Source of the DNA: Manis javanica
Taxonomy: Eukaryota > Chordata > Mammalia > Pholidota > Manidae
Direction of reading: 5' to 3'
DNA: 64,000 nucleotides
NCBI RefSeq assembly: GCF_040802235.1
Contig: NC_133161.1
Location: 12,541,001 to 12,605,000 of the forward strand
A program made the translations under genes and the position numbers. The notes under the pieces are model-generated. The model searched no databases. It was not told the DNA's origin and worked only from the letters and a program-made list of their open reading frames with translations. Below are positions 11,926 through 25,505 of this stretch, piece after piece (the stretch's first letter is position 1; each line of letters opens with the position of its first letter).

Positions 11926-13764
11926 AACCAACCAACCATTGACTGCACAAATTATTTAGCCTGTCTGTTTCCTTGGCTTCCACAAACATGAAATTATCTG
12001 AAAACATTCTTTCTGCTCTGAAATTCTAGACTTCTAGGTAAAATTTAATACAGCAAGTAAAGTATACATTCACTCACTAGGGTGAATATTAATAGGAAAC
12101 ATGGAGAAAGCTTTGTTTAAAGTGAAGAAATCTTTTTAAAATACAAATAAGCACTCCCTCAAATAGTCATTTCATGAATCTTACTTCTCAAATATCAGCT
12201 TCTCTTAAAGTGAAACCCATTTAAATGCCTTTACTTTTCCTGTATCAGTAAGTACAGAAAATCTAAATGTAAAGGTCAATAAACTGTAGACTGTAAGGGA
12301 AGATTAAATGCCTGTTTTAAAATAAACAAGCAGCTGAAATATTTCCAATATTTTCATTTTGCTTTAATGGCTACCAAATGCATTTGGATCCAAAATTCAC
12401 TCAAGAGCATGGATATCAGATATGAAGGTTTTTGAAGGAAAATCTGACTAATGAAATGGAAGGGAAAGGAAATAAACTGCAGCTGGACAAATTAATACAG
12501 TAAAGCAATATTGCTAATTCTTGGCATTGGGGATTTAGCATCCATGGTTTAGACTCCTTTTTAATGATGCTAAAGTCCACATCATATAGTAGGCGAGAAT
12601 TTTGCTAAAACTTTAATTTTCAGCTTTCTATGCCCCAAGCAACTTGTGCAGGATTCCAGCATCCAAATTCCAAAGCAGCTTCTTCTGTCCTTACTTGTTG
12701 CTATGGACATGTACACTCTCTCATACGTACTGTGCTGCATTTAGGAAGGAATGACCACTTGACAGCTTTCTGGGCTCTCATGCTCCCAGGCTGTATTCCA
12801 CCTTTCTCCGATGCCTTATGTAGAGTCCCTGAATTCACACCTATTGAATCAATTTGGCTCACTGCCGCTTCTGATTAGTCAGGCCTTGGTCATATGATCC
12901 ACCTCTGGAGAAAGAAAGGAGGTCCACCCAATCCACACCCCTTGGAGACTGTCATAGAAAAATGGCTCACCAAAGGAAATTCAGAGTGCTCTGACCCACA
13001 GGAGAGCAACTGCATGATGGCTGATCAACAGTAAATGTTGCCCATGGGCATTTAAGATAAAACTGAAGTAACTGTGGTTTCTAGATATGAGAGGTGGATC
13101 CTAAACAACTGTAGTTTCAGTATTAAACTCTCCCTATTTGGAAAGCAAGAGAAGATCCTAGGGCTCTGGCGAAGATGAGTGTTCCAGGAACTGTGGCAAA
13201 GAGTAGCTGCTCCAAAGCTTCCCTCAGGAAAAACAGCCTAACCCTCCTTTAGTATCTGTTCCCTGTCTGTGCCAGTGCACTTGTCAGAGAAGCCCTGCTG
13301 TCAGTTCAGCATTCTGTGTCTGAATCGATGACCTCTATTTTCACTGGGCCAGCCTTTAGTTCTTTCCAATTTATTCATCAGCGTGTTTACGTCTGTGTTA
13401 CTAGTAAGACCCAAGTGTGCCTGCATTTATTACATGTTCATTTTTGTGCTTTATAAGCACATTTTGTTTATTCTAACAGTCAAATAAGTTTTAGGGGGAA
13501 AATCTCATTTTATGTTATTTAAAATTTGATCTAGCATTAGACTACGTAAAAGACCAACGTTGTACTTTAAAACATCTTTTCCTCAACCAGGAGAACTTAA
13601 CCCAGGTTTGTGCATTTTTTCAGAGTCCACTTGGATGCCAGAGGGATCAGTGACTCAAAGTATGAAGAACCTGGGCCTAAGCGCATGAGCCACTGAGCAC
13701 CGTGTTGCCTGCCTCGTTGTGAAGGCCACAAGGCATGATAGGGACACGCAAGAGTAGTGGAGAC
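11926..13764. other. Unassigned intergenic DNA
   Basis: AT-rich, mostly non-repetitive-looking sequence with stops in all frames. An 82-codon plus frame at 12630-12878 has no recognisable domain and is probably chance. I see no RNA gene, promoter signature or young repeat. Confidence 0.5.
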
Positions 13765-13960
13765 AGACTCAGAATTAACCTGGCTCTTCTCTGTGACCTT
13801 AGGCAAGCTCTTCAGTCTTTCTGTGCCTCGTTTCCCTCACTTTTAACAGGGATAAAATAGCTCTAACTTCAAAAGATTATGATAAGAATTTTAAAAGATA
13901 TTTCATGTCAAGTATTTAAATAAGTAACTGATACGTAATAAATATTGAAAAATTATTAAT
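13765..13960 (+). repeat. MIR SINE fragment
   Basis: The core phrase for the MIR middle region (TGTGACCTTAGGCAAG...CTGTGCCTCGTTTCCCTC) is present in the plus orientation, followed by the degraded 3' part. MIRs are ancient tRNA-derived SINEs found throughout mammals. Confidence 0.78.
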
Positions 13961-13974
13961 ATTATAACTGTATA

Positions 13975-14457
13975 GATCTTCCTCAACTTACTATGAGGTT
14001 TTATCCTGATAAACCCATCATGAGTTGGAAATATCCTAAGTCAAAAATGCATAATACCCCTAACCTACCAAACATCACAGCTTAGCCTAGCCTGCCTTTG
14101 CAGGCTCAGAACACTTCCATTAGCCTATAGTTGGGCAAAATCATCTAACACAAAGCCTATTTTATAATAAAGTATTGACTATCTCATGTAATTTATTGAA
14201 CACCACTGAAGGTGAAAAACAGCATGGTTGTGTGGGGACAGAATAGTTGACCCTTGTGAGCACGTGGCTGACGTGGAGCTGCAGCTAACTGCCATTGCCC
14301 AACAACACGAGAGAATATCAGACCACATATCGCAAGCCTGGGAAAAGATCCAAATTTAAAATTCAAAGTGCAATTTCTACTTAATGCATATCAATTTCAT
14401 ACTATCATAAAGTTGAAAAATCGTTAAGTCAAACCACCGTAAGTCAAGGACTATCTG
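13975..14457 (+). mobile_element. Tigger-like non-autonomous DNA transposon (TcMar)
   Basis: A roughly 480-bp element has imperfect terminal inverted repeats. The left end reads GATCTTCCTCAACTTACTATG, and the right end, reverse-complemented, begins CAGATAGTCCTTGACTTACG. It is flanked by TA dinucleotides, the target duplication of Tc1/mariner elements. The interior phrases resemble short Tigger derivatives I remember. No transposase frame is present. The exact subfamily needs a repeat-library comparison. Confidence 0.65.
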
Positions 14458-14664
14458 TACATACTTGGTTTTTGTGTTTTTCTACCCTGAGTTTTCAAAC
14501 TATTTCCTATAATACAATTAATTCACAGTTCATCCAAGCTCAATATGCCAGTCACTTCCCATATATATTTGCATAATGAGGATTTATGCATCTGGAATTT
14601 GGATTAAAACTTAAGAAATAAAGTATCTTTTACTTAATACACATGTATATGGCCTTGACTGTGT

Positions 14665-14885
14665 ACTGGGGCTGTTATTGCTTTACTAGTATCAACCCAT
14701 TTAATTCTCATAATAATTCTATGAGGTAGGATCTATTACTATCCTAACTTTACAGGTGAAGAAATTGAAGCACAGAGAAGTTAAGTGGTTTGCCTAAGGT
14801 TACACAGCTTAGGCACAGATTTAGGATTTGAATCCTAACAGTCTGATTCCAGAGGCCAGGCCCTTAACCACTTTGCCATTTACCA
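14665..14885 (-). repeat. MIR SINE
   Basis: The complement of the MIR consensus is clear: ATGAGGTAGGATCTATTACTATCC, then ACAGGTGAAGAAATTGAAGCACAGAG, then TTACACAGCT, then a terminal CCCTTAACCACTTTGCCAT. It is a nearly complete element in the minus orientation. Confidence 0.85.
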
Positions 14886-14939
14886 TTCATCATTGCTATT
14901 CAGTGGACGGAGAAAGTGGCACTGAAAGAGAGAAAAATA

Positions 14940-15430
14940 ATTATCAAGTTCTCAAATGTATTAAGCACCTACTGTGCTGGGGCTTCCACACCTACATATT
15001 TCAATACTTAAATCACCATTAGTACTTTAAAGAACAATCTTAAAAAGATTTTTATAGAGAACTCAAAAAGTAGAAATGATCTCCTTTAAACCTCTAAGAG
15101 CCCTATAAAGTAGATGCTGTTATTATTGCCATTTTATAGATGAAGAAAATAAAGCTTTAAAAGGTTAAGTAATTTAAGTAGTAAGTAGTGGAACTGGTCT
15201 TCAAACCCAGGTTGTGTGGCTCTAAAACTCTTGTGTTTAACCACAATCCTCTCTCATCTCCCCAACCCTGTGAGGTAGGTATTATGATATTATTATTAAT
15301 GAATCACATGGATGTTTATTCATGACCCACTTGGAGGCTACTGATCACTGATACCATTGTCTATCACTTTGAAGATGGAAAAATGAAGCCACAGAGACTA
15401 AGCAGATCCTAGGCTGCCCCAAGGAAGCTC
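14940..15430 (-). repeat. MIR SINE(s), degraded
   Basis: TATTAAGCACCTACTGTGCTGGG, the complement of the MIR 3' end, is followed at 15100-15255 by the TTTTATAGATGAAGAAA...GTTAAGTAA core and a TTTAACCACAAT end. More MIR-like sequence (CCCTGTGAGGTAGGTATTATGATATT...) follows at 15265-15415. At least two overlapping or adjacent old copies are present; their boundaries are uncertain. Confidence 0.65.
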
Positions 15431-15999
15431 CAGTCTAGTCACTGGGAAAGCTAACTACAGGCAGAGTTGTGAGGCAAATGAGTATTTCCTTTGGAGTTTC
15501 CACACTCTCATTCAAACCCTTTTCTCTCTACCTAGTAACTCCAATTCCCCGTGGTGCTATTGGAAAATAAATATTCTCTCCAAATTATTATGACTCAATT
15601 AAGAACTCAAAATGGACTAGAGAGGATATGATGAAATATAAATGTGGAGTTCTAAGAATGCTAATGCTGGCAGGAGGGTGTTCAAAGGCAAGAAGTTTCC
15701 ATTAAATAGGAATTCCTAACATTCTGATGTATAACTGGGGGACAAACTCCTGCCACACAGGGCAGAACAGTGGAGAAACTGAAAAACTTGAGAGAACTTT
15801 TGGATTCAGAAATTAAGAAATATCGAAAACATTTTAAAAGCAGACATCTCAGGCAGTCTAATCTAATGGTAATAAATATCCAAAGTAGAGTTTAATTTAC
15901 AGAATTTCTGTTGACCAAGTCCAGTGATATTAAGACTCAGGTAATCCCAGGAGGGTAAGTTAGACATTAAACTGAGGAATGCTAATAGCAAATACCATA
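15431..15999. other. Unassigned intergenic DNA
   Basis: No open frame, RNA gene or repeat could be recognised in this AT-rich stretch between MIR copies. Confidence 0.45.
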
Positions 16000-16165
16000 T
16001 AGTTCACATATTTGTTAATTCTCATAACTGCCTTGCAAAGCAGCCATTACCAACCTATTTTATCGATTAAAAAGGTGGCTAAAGTAGCATATCGAAGTCT
16101 CTTCAGTAGAGGAAGTAGGATTCACACCTAGTTCTAGCTGATTCCAAAGACTGGGTTTTTTTTAA
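16000..16165 (-). repeat. MIR SINE, degraded
   Basis: TTAATTCTCATAACTGCCTTGCAAAGCAG, a TTTTATCGATTAAAAAGGTGGCT stretch and GTAGGATTCACACCTAGTTC follow the complement of the MIR order. Diverged but collinear. Confidence 0.6.
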
Positions 16166-16919
16166 ACCATGCTGCCCTGCTGGAGCAGAGTGGAAGCATG
16201 CCTCTCCCAGGATGGCAAAATCCACCTCAGTCATGGGATACAAAGATGAACTACCAAAAGCCAGAGTGAGAGAGGTGTTAAGCAGTGCAGAGGAGACTGA
16301 GCCATTCTAACACAAAAGTATGTGTCATTATACACAGCATCATGCCTGTCCAACAAGCCTTCTAAGGAGTCAATTGGCTATGCTAGGCTGTGTTGACTTC
16401 TGAGTGCAGCCTACTACCCAAGTCATCCAAGTGACAAGATTCATGGACACTGATAGGTTTACACTTTTGAATGACCCCTATGATGTCAATGTTTGAATCC
16501 TTTTACTCTGATAGCGACAGGTGTGACTTTTTGTTCTACTACAGTGGTAACTTCCAAGATGTGAATTTGGGTTTAGGAGTAAGAAGGCCATGTTGCCCAG
16601 ACTTGGGTATTCATGCATTCTCAGACCAAATTACCATAACATCACTGCTTAGTAGTGCCTCATTACAAGGTCCCCAACAGGCTGGTTTTGTTTTAAACAA
16701 ACAAAAAAAGCGTCCCCATCTTTTAGACATATATACTAAAATATTTGCAGATGAAATTATATGACATCCATGATTCACTTCAAAATAATACTGAAGGAGA
16801 GGAAGATGGACCATGAGCTGATATTAGCTGAGACTGAGTGACAGGTACAAAGGGGTTCATTATATCCCTCTCTACTTGTATGTATTTTTGAAATTTTCTA
16901 TAATAAAAAAAATTTTTCA
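16166..16919. other. Unassigned intergenic DNA
   Basis: A 97-codon plus frame (16471-16764) has no known domain and overlaps an equally anonymous minus frame, so neither is supported as a gene. The last 70 bases before the L1 end in CTATAATAAAAAAAATTT, which looks like the tail of some older retroelement that I cannot name. Confidence 0.4.
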
Positions 16920-19900
16920 ATGCATTTTTTTAACCAAATGTACATCACAGTGGTTCAAAGTTCCCCTTCCCCTTTCCCCCATGCCCACCCCAGGTTTTTT
17001 TCTTGGTAACCACTAGTCACGTCTCAGTGTCCATGGGTCTAATGCAGTACGTTCCTTCTGGTTTGCTTTGTTTTTATATTCCACAAATAAGTGAAATCAT
17101 ATGGTATTTGTCTTTCTGCCTGGCTGATTTCAGTGAACATAATACCCTCTAGATCCATCCATGTTGTTGCAAATGGGAGGATTTCTTTTCTTTTTGTGGC
17201 TGAATAATATTCCATTGCATATATGTACGACCTCTTCTTTATCCATTCATCTATTGATGGACACTTAGATTGTTTCCAAATCTTGGCTATTTCAAACACA
17301 AGGGTACACATATCTTTTCGAATCAAGGATTTTGTTTTCTTCCTGTAAATTTCTAGGAGTGGAATTATTGGGTCAAATGGTATTTCTATTTTTAGTTTTT
17401 TAAGGAATCTCCACACTGCTTTCTACAGCGGCTGCACCAATTTGCAGTCCACCAACAGTGTAGCAGGGTTCCTATTTCTCCACACCCTCACCAGCATTTA
17501 TTTTCTTGACTTTTCAATAGTGGCCATTCTAACTGGTGTGAGGTGATATCACTGTGGTTTTAATTTGCATTTCCCTGATAATTAGTGATGTGGAGCATTA
17601 TTTCATGTGCCTGTTGGCCATTTGCATTTCTTCTTTGGAAAAGTGTCTGTGCAGGTCACTTTTTTAATCAGGTTATTTTTGGGGAGTTGGGGTTGAGGCA
17701 TATGAATTCTTCATATATTTTGGATGTTAACCCCTTACTGGATAAATTGTTTACAAATATATGCTCCCATAATGTAGGATGCCTTTTTGTTCTGCTGCTG
17801 GTGTCCTTTGCTGTGCAGAAGCTTTTTAGTTTGATGTAATCCCACTTGTTCATTTTTTGTTTTGTTTCCCTTGCCTGAGGAGATGTGTTCAGGAAAAAGT
17901 TGCTCATGTTTATATTCAAGAGATTTTTGTCTATGTTTTCTTCTAAGAGTATTATGGTCTCATAACTTACATTCAGGTCTTTTATTCATTTTGAGTTTAC
18001 TTTTGTGTGTGGAATTAGACAATAACCCAGTTTCACTCTCTTACATGTAGCTGTCCAGTTTTTCCAACACCACTTATTGAAGAGGCTGTCTCTTCCTCAT
18101 TGTATATTCATGGCTCCTTTATCATATATTAATTGACCATAGATGCATGGGTTTATATCTGGGCTGTCTATTCTGTTCCATTGATCAATGGGTCTGTTCT
18201 TGTGCCAGTACCAAATTGTTTTGATTACTACATCTTTGTAGTAGAGTTTCAAGTCAGGGAGCATAATCCCCCCAGCTTTGTTCTTCTTTCTCAGGATTGC
18301 TTTGGCTATTCAGGGTCTTTTATGGTTCCATATAAATTTTAGAACTATTTGTTCTAGCTCACTGAAGAATGCTGTTGGTATTTTGATAGGGATTGCACTG
18401 AATCTGTAAATTGTTTTGGGCAGGATGGCCATTTTGACAATATTAATTCTTCCTATCCATGAGAATGGAATAGATTTCCATTTTTGGTGTTTTCTTTAAT
18501 TTCTTTTAACAGTGTCTTATAGTTTTCAGAGTAAAGGTCTTTTACCTCCTTGGTTAGGTTTATTCCTAGGTATTTTATTCTTTCTGATGCAATTGTAACT
18601 GTAGTTGTTTTCTGATTTCTCTTCTGCTACTTCATTGTCAATATATGGGAATGCAACAGATTTCTGTATATTAATTTTGTATCCTGCAACTTTGCTGAAT
18701 CCAGTTATTATTTCTAGTAGATTTTTGGTGGAGTTTTAGACTTTTCCATGTATAGTATCATGTAGTGTGCAAATAGTGAGAGTTTAACTTCTTCCTTACC
18801 AATTTGGGTATCTTTTATCTCTTTGTGTTGTCTGATTGCTATGGCTAGGACTTCCAGTACCATGTTGAATAAAAGTGGGAAGAGTGGGCATCCTTGGCTT
18901 GTTCCCAATCTTAAAGGAAAATCTTTCAGCTTTTTGCTATTAAGTATGATGTTGTCTGTGGGAATGTCATATGTGGCCTCTATTATGCTGGCGTATGTAC
19001 TCTCTATACCCATTTTTTTTAGAGTTTTCATCATGAATGGATGTTGAATTTTGTCAAATGCTTTTTCAATGTCTATTGAGATGATCAGGTAGTTTTCATC
19101 CTTCTTTTTTTAATATGGTGTATGATATTGATGGATTTACAAATATTGTACCATCCTTGCATCCCTGGAATAAATCCCACTTGGTCATGATGGATGATCT
19201 TTTTGATATATTTTTGGATTCTATTTGCTAATATTTTGTTGAGGATTTTTGCATCTATGTTCATCAGGGATATTGGTCTAATTTTCTTTTTCTGTGGTGT
19301 CTTTGGTTTGGTATTAGAGTTGTGCTGGCCTCATAGAATGAGTTTGGAAGTATTACCTCCCCTTCTATTTTTTGGAATGCTTTAAGAAGGAAGAGTATTA
19401 TCTCTTCTTTCAATGTTTGGTAGATTCAGCTGTGAAGCCATCTGGACATAGAGTTTTGTTTTGGGGGAGAGTTTTTTATTACTAATTTGATTTCATTGCT
19501 GGTAATTGATCTGTTAAGATTTTCTGTTTCTTCCTGGGTCAGTCTTAAAGGTTATATTTTTCTAGGAAGTTGTCCATATCTTATAAGTTGTCCAATTTAT
19601 TTTTTCATAGTATTCTCTAATAATTCTCTGTATTTCTGAGGTATCTGTTGTGATTCTTCCTTCTTCATTTCTAATTCTGTTTATGTATGCACACTCATTT
19701 TTTTTCCTAATAAAGTTTGTCTAGGGGGTTACTATTTTGTTTATTCTCTCAAAGAACCACCTCCTGGTTTCACTGATTTTTTTCTATTGTTTTATTTTTC
19801 TCTATTTTATTTCTGCTCTGATCTCTATTATGTTCCTCCTTCTACTGACTTTGGGTTTCATTTGTTCTTCTTTTTCTAGTTTCTTTAATTGTGACTTTAG

Positions 19901-21340
19901 ACTGTTTATTTGAGATTGTTCTTGTTTCTTGAGGTAAGACTATATTTCCTCTTAGAATTGCTTTTGCCACATCCCACAGATTTTTGGCTGTTATCTTTGT
20001 TTCCATTTGTTTCCACGTATTGCTTGATTTTTGTTTTAATTTATTCATTGACCCGTTGCTTATTTAAAATCATGTTGTTTGTAAGTCTTTTGGTTTTCTT
20101 TGTGTAATTTATTTCTAGTTTCATACCACTGTGGTCTGAGAAGCTTCTTGATACAATTTCAATCTTTCTGAATTTATTGAGGCTCTTCTTGTGGCCTAGT
20201 ATGCGATCTATTCTGGAGAATGTTCCATGTACACTTGAGAAGAATGTGTACCCTGCTGCTTTTGAATGGAGTGTTCTATAGATGCCTGTTAGGTCCATTT
20301 GATCTAATGTAGTGTTCAGTGCCTCTGTTCCCTTATTTATTTTCTGCCTGATCTGTCTATTGAAGTGAGTGGTATGTTAGAAGTCTCCTAAAATGAATGT
20401 GTTGCAATCTATTTCCTCCTTTGTGTTAGTACTTGTTTTACATATTTAGGTGCTCCTGTGTTGGGTACATAGACATTTATAATGGTTATATCTCTTGTTG
20501 GACTGATCCCTTTATCATTATGTAATGTCCTTCTTTGTCTCTTGTTACTTTATTTTAAAATGAATTTTGTCTAATGTAAGTACTGCTACTCCTGCTTTTC
20601 TCACCCTATTATTTCATGGGATATCCTTTTCCATCCCTTCACTTTTAGTCTGTGTATGTCTTTGGGTCTGAAATGACTCTCTTGCAGGCAGCATATAGAC
20701 GGGGCTTGTTTCCTTATCCGTCCTGTCACTCTATGTCTTTTGATTGGTGCATTCAGTCCATTTACATTTAAGGTGATTATTGATAGATATGAACTTACTG
20801 CCATTTTATTAATTGTTTTCAGCTGTGTTTTATATCTCCTCTTTGTTCCTTTCTTCCTCTCTTATATTCTTTTTTTGTTATTGATGGTTTTCTTTAGTGT
20901 TGTAATTGGATTTCTCTCTCTTTTAAAAAGATATTCATTTTTATGTGTGTGTTTTATTCAGTTTTGTGATTACCACAGGTTCAAGGATAGCTTCTTTACT
21001 AAATAATAGTCTATCTTAAATTTCTGATTACTCTATTTCAAACACAATCTAAAAGTACTGGTTTTTTTCCTTCTTTTCCTTCCTCCTCCACATTTGTTGT
21101 ATTATATGTCATAATGTGCACTCTGTGTATCCCTTGACTGATTTTGTGTATAGTTGATTTTGCTTCTTTTGCTTTGTTTTGATTTCATACTTGTTTGGTC
21201 ATTAGTTGGTCTACTACCTTTACAGTGGGTTTATTTTCACTGGTGAAAGTTATCTAACCTTAGGGTCATTTCCTTCTACAACAATCCCTTCAACATATCA
21301 TGTAAGATTGGCTTAGGGATGGAAATTCCTTCCTCTTTTG
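16920..21340 (-). mobile_element. 5'-truncated L1 (ORF2 plus 3' UTR)
   Basis: Minus-strand L1: 3' UTR at about 16920-17040, ORF2 from about 20804 down to 17039 with endonuclease, RT and C-terminal regions all recognisable but broken into short frames (17039-17416, 18714-19034, 19842-20048, 20041-20298, 20601-20804), then the inter-ORF region and the end of ORF1 up to about 21340. The rest of ORF1 and the 5' UTR are missing. I could not find a convincing target-site duplication. Confidence 0.86.
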
Positions 21341-21429
21341 AAAACTCAGATCCTGTCTTCTCTGTGATTCATTCACTAGCTACTCCACACAGTTCTTAAC
21401 CTCCTCAAAAGTTGTCATTTCTTTAAAGC

Positions 21430-22039
21430 ACATACTAGAAAGTTGAAAATTAACGTACTAAACATCCAAGTTAAAGTTAGAAAAAAAAACCTAGCAAATC
21501 CAATTCAAACAGAATAGAAGGAAGATTCAAAGAGATTAAAACAGTAAAATATGAAACAAACATAGAGATTTTCTCAGCCAAAAATTTGTTCTTTGAAAAC
21601 TCATAACCCATGGCCTATTATGACAATAAACATTAAAATTTAGGTTATATGGACAGCTTATAACCTATGGAGAAAAAGAAAGCCCCAAAAGGTCCTATTT
21701 CAGATAATAAGTAGAATTCCAAAAAATAACTTAAGAATAATGATTTTTAAAAAAAGAATTTATAATTTAAAACTTTGCCACAAAGAGAACCCTAGACTGA
21801 GATGACTTTACCATCAAATTCTACCAAACATCTGTGGAAGAAATAATGTTAATCTCAAAACTCTCCCAGGAAATAGAAACCCAGCATAGTTTTATGAACT
21901 GGCACAACCTAGGTACCAAAACTGGATAAATATATTTTGAGAAAGTAAGATTATAAATCAATCATTAATATAGACACAAATTTTCTAAACAAAATATTTT
22001 CAAACTAAATACAGAACTACATAAAAACAATAGCATATC
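21430..22039 (+). mobile_element. Old L1 A, piece 1 of 2: ORF2 middle part
   Basis: Degraded L1 ORF2 on the plus strand from the segment after the endonuclease to the start of the RT domain. Many substitutions and deletions show it is an old copy. It stops at 22039, where the 5' UTR of a younger L1 begins, and resumes at 34007 after that element's A-rich tail. About 200-250 bases expected between the two pieces are missing. Confidence 0.78.
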
Positions 22040-25000
22040 AGAGCAGAGAGGATTAAAGATGGTGGCATGAGAGGTGAGACAGAGGTTTCCTCCTAAAACC
22101 ACATATAATATGAAAATATAATTAATACAACTAATCCTGAGACAGCAACAGGAAAGAGGGCTATGCCAGACTGCATACACCTGGAGAAAAGAGCAGAGCT
22201 CACAGAACAGGGAAATGTACCAAAGCTGTGGCCTGGCAGTACCCAAGCCCTTCTCCCACCCCAGCTTACCGGCAGGAGGAAGAAAAACTGAGCAGAGAGG
22301 GAATGGAGACCTGGAACTGCTGAATACCTAACTGTGGATATCTGCTCTGGGAGCACAAACCTACATTTCATGATGCTTTCATGATACTCTCGTGATTATG
22401 GGGTTGGAAAGCTAAGAAAGGCAGAATTCCTGGAGAGACTGAGATTCCAGCCACTTGTGGAAAGCAGGGATCCATATACAGCTGCTCTGGGACAAAAGCT
22501 TATACCTGTGTGCTCGACCCACTGGTTCAGGCAGTGGAGACAGGCACAGCAGCCAGGAAGCAGGAAACAGCTCTTTCCTCCCCTCAAGCACCAATACCAA
22601 TCCCCTGCGACCCCCGACATTGCTTCAGGGGCTGAGCAGCTCCAGAGAGTAGGGCTTCTGGACATTAGAGGGTGCCATATACAAATATGAAATGCCAAAG
22701 GAACCTGGTACAGAGTAAAATTAATATAACCCCTGAGAAAGATGACATGGACCTCATGAATCTTCCTGAAAGGGAGCTCAAAATAAAAATCATTAACATG
22801 CTCATGGAGGTACAGAAAGATATGCAAGAACTCAGGAATGAATTCCGGTTGGAGATCCAATCATTGAAGAGCACAATGGAGAGTTATTAAAAGCAGATTG
22901 GATACAGTGGAGGAGATGATAAATGAAACAGAAACTAGAGAAAAGGAATACAAAGAAGCTGAGGCACAGAGAGAAAAAAGGATCTCTAAGAATTAAAGAA
23001 TATTGAGACAACTGTGAGACCAATCCAAATAGAATAATATTTGCATTATAGGGGCATCACAAGAAGAAGAGAGAGAAAAAGGGATAGAAAGTGTCATTGA
23101 GGAGATAATTGCTGAAAACTTCCCCAATCTGGGGAAGGAGATAGTCTCTCAGGCCATGGAGCTCCACAGATCTCCCAACTAGGGACCCAAGGAAGACAAC
23201 ACCAAGGCATATAGTAATTAAAACGGCAAAGATTAAGGATAAGGACACACTGTTAAAAGAAGCCAGAGAGAGAAATAAGATCACATACAAAGGAAAGCCC
23301 ATCTTGCTATAATCAGACTTCTCAGCAGAAACCTTACAGGCCAGAAGGGAGTGGCATGATGTATTTAATGCAATGAAACAGAAGGGCCTGGAACAAAGAT
23401 TACTTTATATGGCAAGATTATCATTTAAATTTGAAGGAGGGATTAAACAACTTCCAGATAAGAAAAAGCTGAGAGAATTTACTTCCCACAAACCATCTCT
23501 ACAGTCTATTTTGGAGGGACTACTATAGATGGAAGTGTTCCTAAGGTTTAATAGCTGTCACCAGAGATAATAAAACCAAAGTAAAGAAAGTAGAACAGCT
23601 AATTACTAAGCAATTGCAAAATTAAATTAACTATCCCCAAAGTCAATAAAGGGATAGACAAAGAGTACAGAATATGATACCTAATAAATAAAGAATGGAG
23701 GAGGAAGAAAAAGGGGAAGAAAAAGGAAAGAACCTTTAGATTGTGTTTGTAATAACATATTAAGTGAGTTAAGTTAGACTCTTAGATACTAAGGAAGTTA
23801 ACCTTGAACCTTCGGTAACCATGAATCTAATGCCTGCAATGGCAATAAGCACATACCTACTGATAATCACCCTAAATGTAAATGGACTGAATGCACCAAT
23901 CAAAACACACAGAGTCACTGAATGGATTAAAAAACAAGACCCATCTATATGCTACCTAAGAGAGACTCACTTTAAACCCAAAGACATACACAGACTAAAA
24001 ATGAAGGGATGGAAAAAGATATTTCATGCAACTAATAGGAGGAAAAAGCAAGAACTGCAGTACTTTTATCAGACAGAGTAGACTTCAAAATAAAGAAAGA
24101 AACAAGAGACAAAGAAGGACATTACATAATGATAAATGGGTCAATCCAACAGGAGGATATAACCATTATAAATATCTATGCTCCCAAGAGAGGAGCACCT
24201 ACATATGTGAAACAAATACTAACTAAATTGAAAGGGAAAATAAAATGCAATGCATTCATTCTAGGAGACTTCAGCACTCTACTCACTCTGAAGGACAGAT
24301 CAATGAGACAGCAAATAAGTAAGGAGACAGAGGCACTGAACAACACATTAGAACAGATGGACCTAACAGACATCTACAGAACTCTACACTCAAAAGCAGC
24401 AGGATACACATTCTTCTCAAGTGAACATGGAACATTTCCAGAATAGATCATATACTAGGCCACAAAAAGAGCCTCAGTAAATTCAAAAAGATTGAAATTG
24501 TACCAACCAGTTTCTCAGACCACAAAGGTACAAAACTAGAAATAAATTATGCAAAGAAAATGAAAAAATCCCACAAACATGTGGAGGCTTCACAACATGC
24601 TCCTAAATAACCAATGGATCAATGACCAAATAAAAACAGAGATCAACCTATATACAGAGACAAATGATAACAATGAATCAACACCACAAAGTCTGTGGGA
24701 TGCAGCAAAGACTGTGCTAAGAAGAAAGTATACTGCAACACAGGCCTATCTCAGGAAAGAAGAACAATCCCTTACAAGCAGTTTAAACTCACAATTAATG
24801 AAACTAGAAAAAGAAGAACAAATGAGGCCCAAAGTCAGTAGAAGGAGGGACATAATAAAGATTAGAGCAGAAGTAAATAAAATTGAAAATAATAAAATAA
24901 TAGAAAGAATTGATGAAAGCAAGAGCTAATTCTTCAAGAAAATAAACAAAATAGATAAACCCCTAGCCATACTTATCAAGAAAAAAAGAGTCTACACACA

Positions 25001-25505
25001 TAAACAGAATCAGAAATGAGAAATGAAAAATCACTATGGATACGATATAAATACAAAGAATGATTTAGAGAATACTATGAAAAATTATATGCTAACAAAC
25101 TGGATAACCTAGAAGAAATGGACAATTTTCTAGAAAAATACAACCTTCCAAGGCTGACCAAGGAAGAAACAGAAAATCTGAACAGACCAATTACCAGCAA
25201 TGAAATTAAACTGGTAATCAAAAAACTACCTAAGAACAAAATGCCTGTAACAGATGGCTTCACCACTGAATTTTATCAAACATTTAGTGAAGACATAATA
25301 CCCATCCTCCTTAAAGTATTCCAAAGACTAGAAGAAGAGGGAATACTTCCAACCTCATTCTATGAGGCCAGCATCACTCTAATACAAAAACCAGGCAAAG
25401 ACACCACAAAAAAAGAAAATTACAGACCAATATCCCTGATGAACATAGATGCAAAAATACTCAACAAAATATTAGCAAACCGAATTCAAAAATACATCAA
25501 AAAGA
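22040..25505 (+). mobile_element. L1 B, piece 1 of 2: 5' UTR, ORF1 and first part of ORF2
   Basis: A plus-strand L1 beginning with AAGATGGTGGC (YY1-like) in its first 20-odd bases. The 5' UTR spans about 22040-22685. ORF1 spans about 22687-23530 and is broken: its coiled-coil start MKCQRNLVQSK is intact to a stop near 22888. ORF2 runs from about 23821 to 25505 with the endonuclease start NLMPAMAISTYLLIITLNVNG. The reading frame is split several times. At 25505 it is interrupted by another L1 and it resumes at 31492. Confidence 0.9.
25488..25505. repeat. Target-site duplication, left copy
   Basis: AAAAATACATCAAAAAGA occurs here at the point where L1 B is interrupted and again, identical over 18 bases, at 31474-31491. 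This defines the ends of the inner L1 C and shows insertion by target-primed reverse transcription into L1 B. Confidence 0.93.

Noticed and set aside
16471..16764. 97-codon plus frame as a small gene
   Set aside because: No recognisable domain or start context; surrounded by old repeats.
21340..22039. Twin-primed (5'-inverted) L1 made of 16920-21340 plus 21430-22039
   Set aside because: The inverted part is clearly older and continues at 34007, so it is a separate element.
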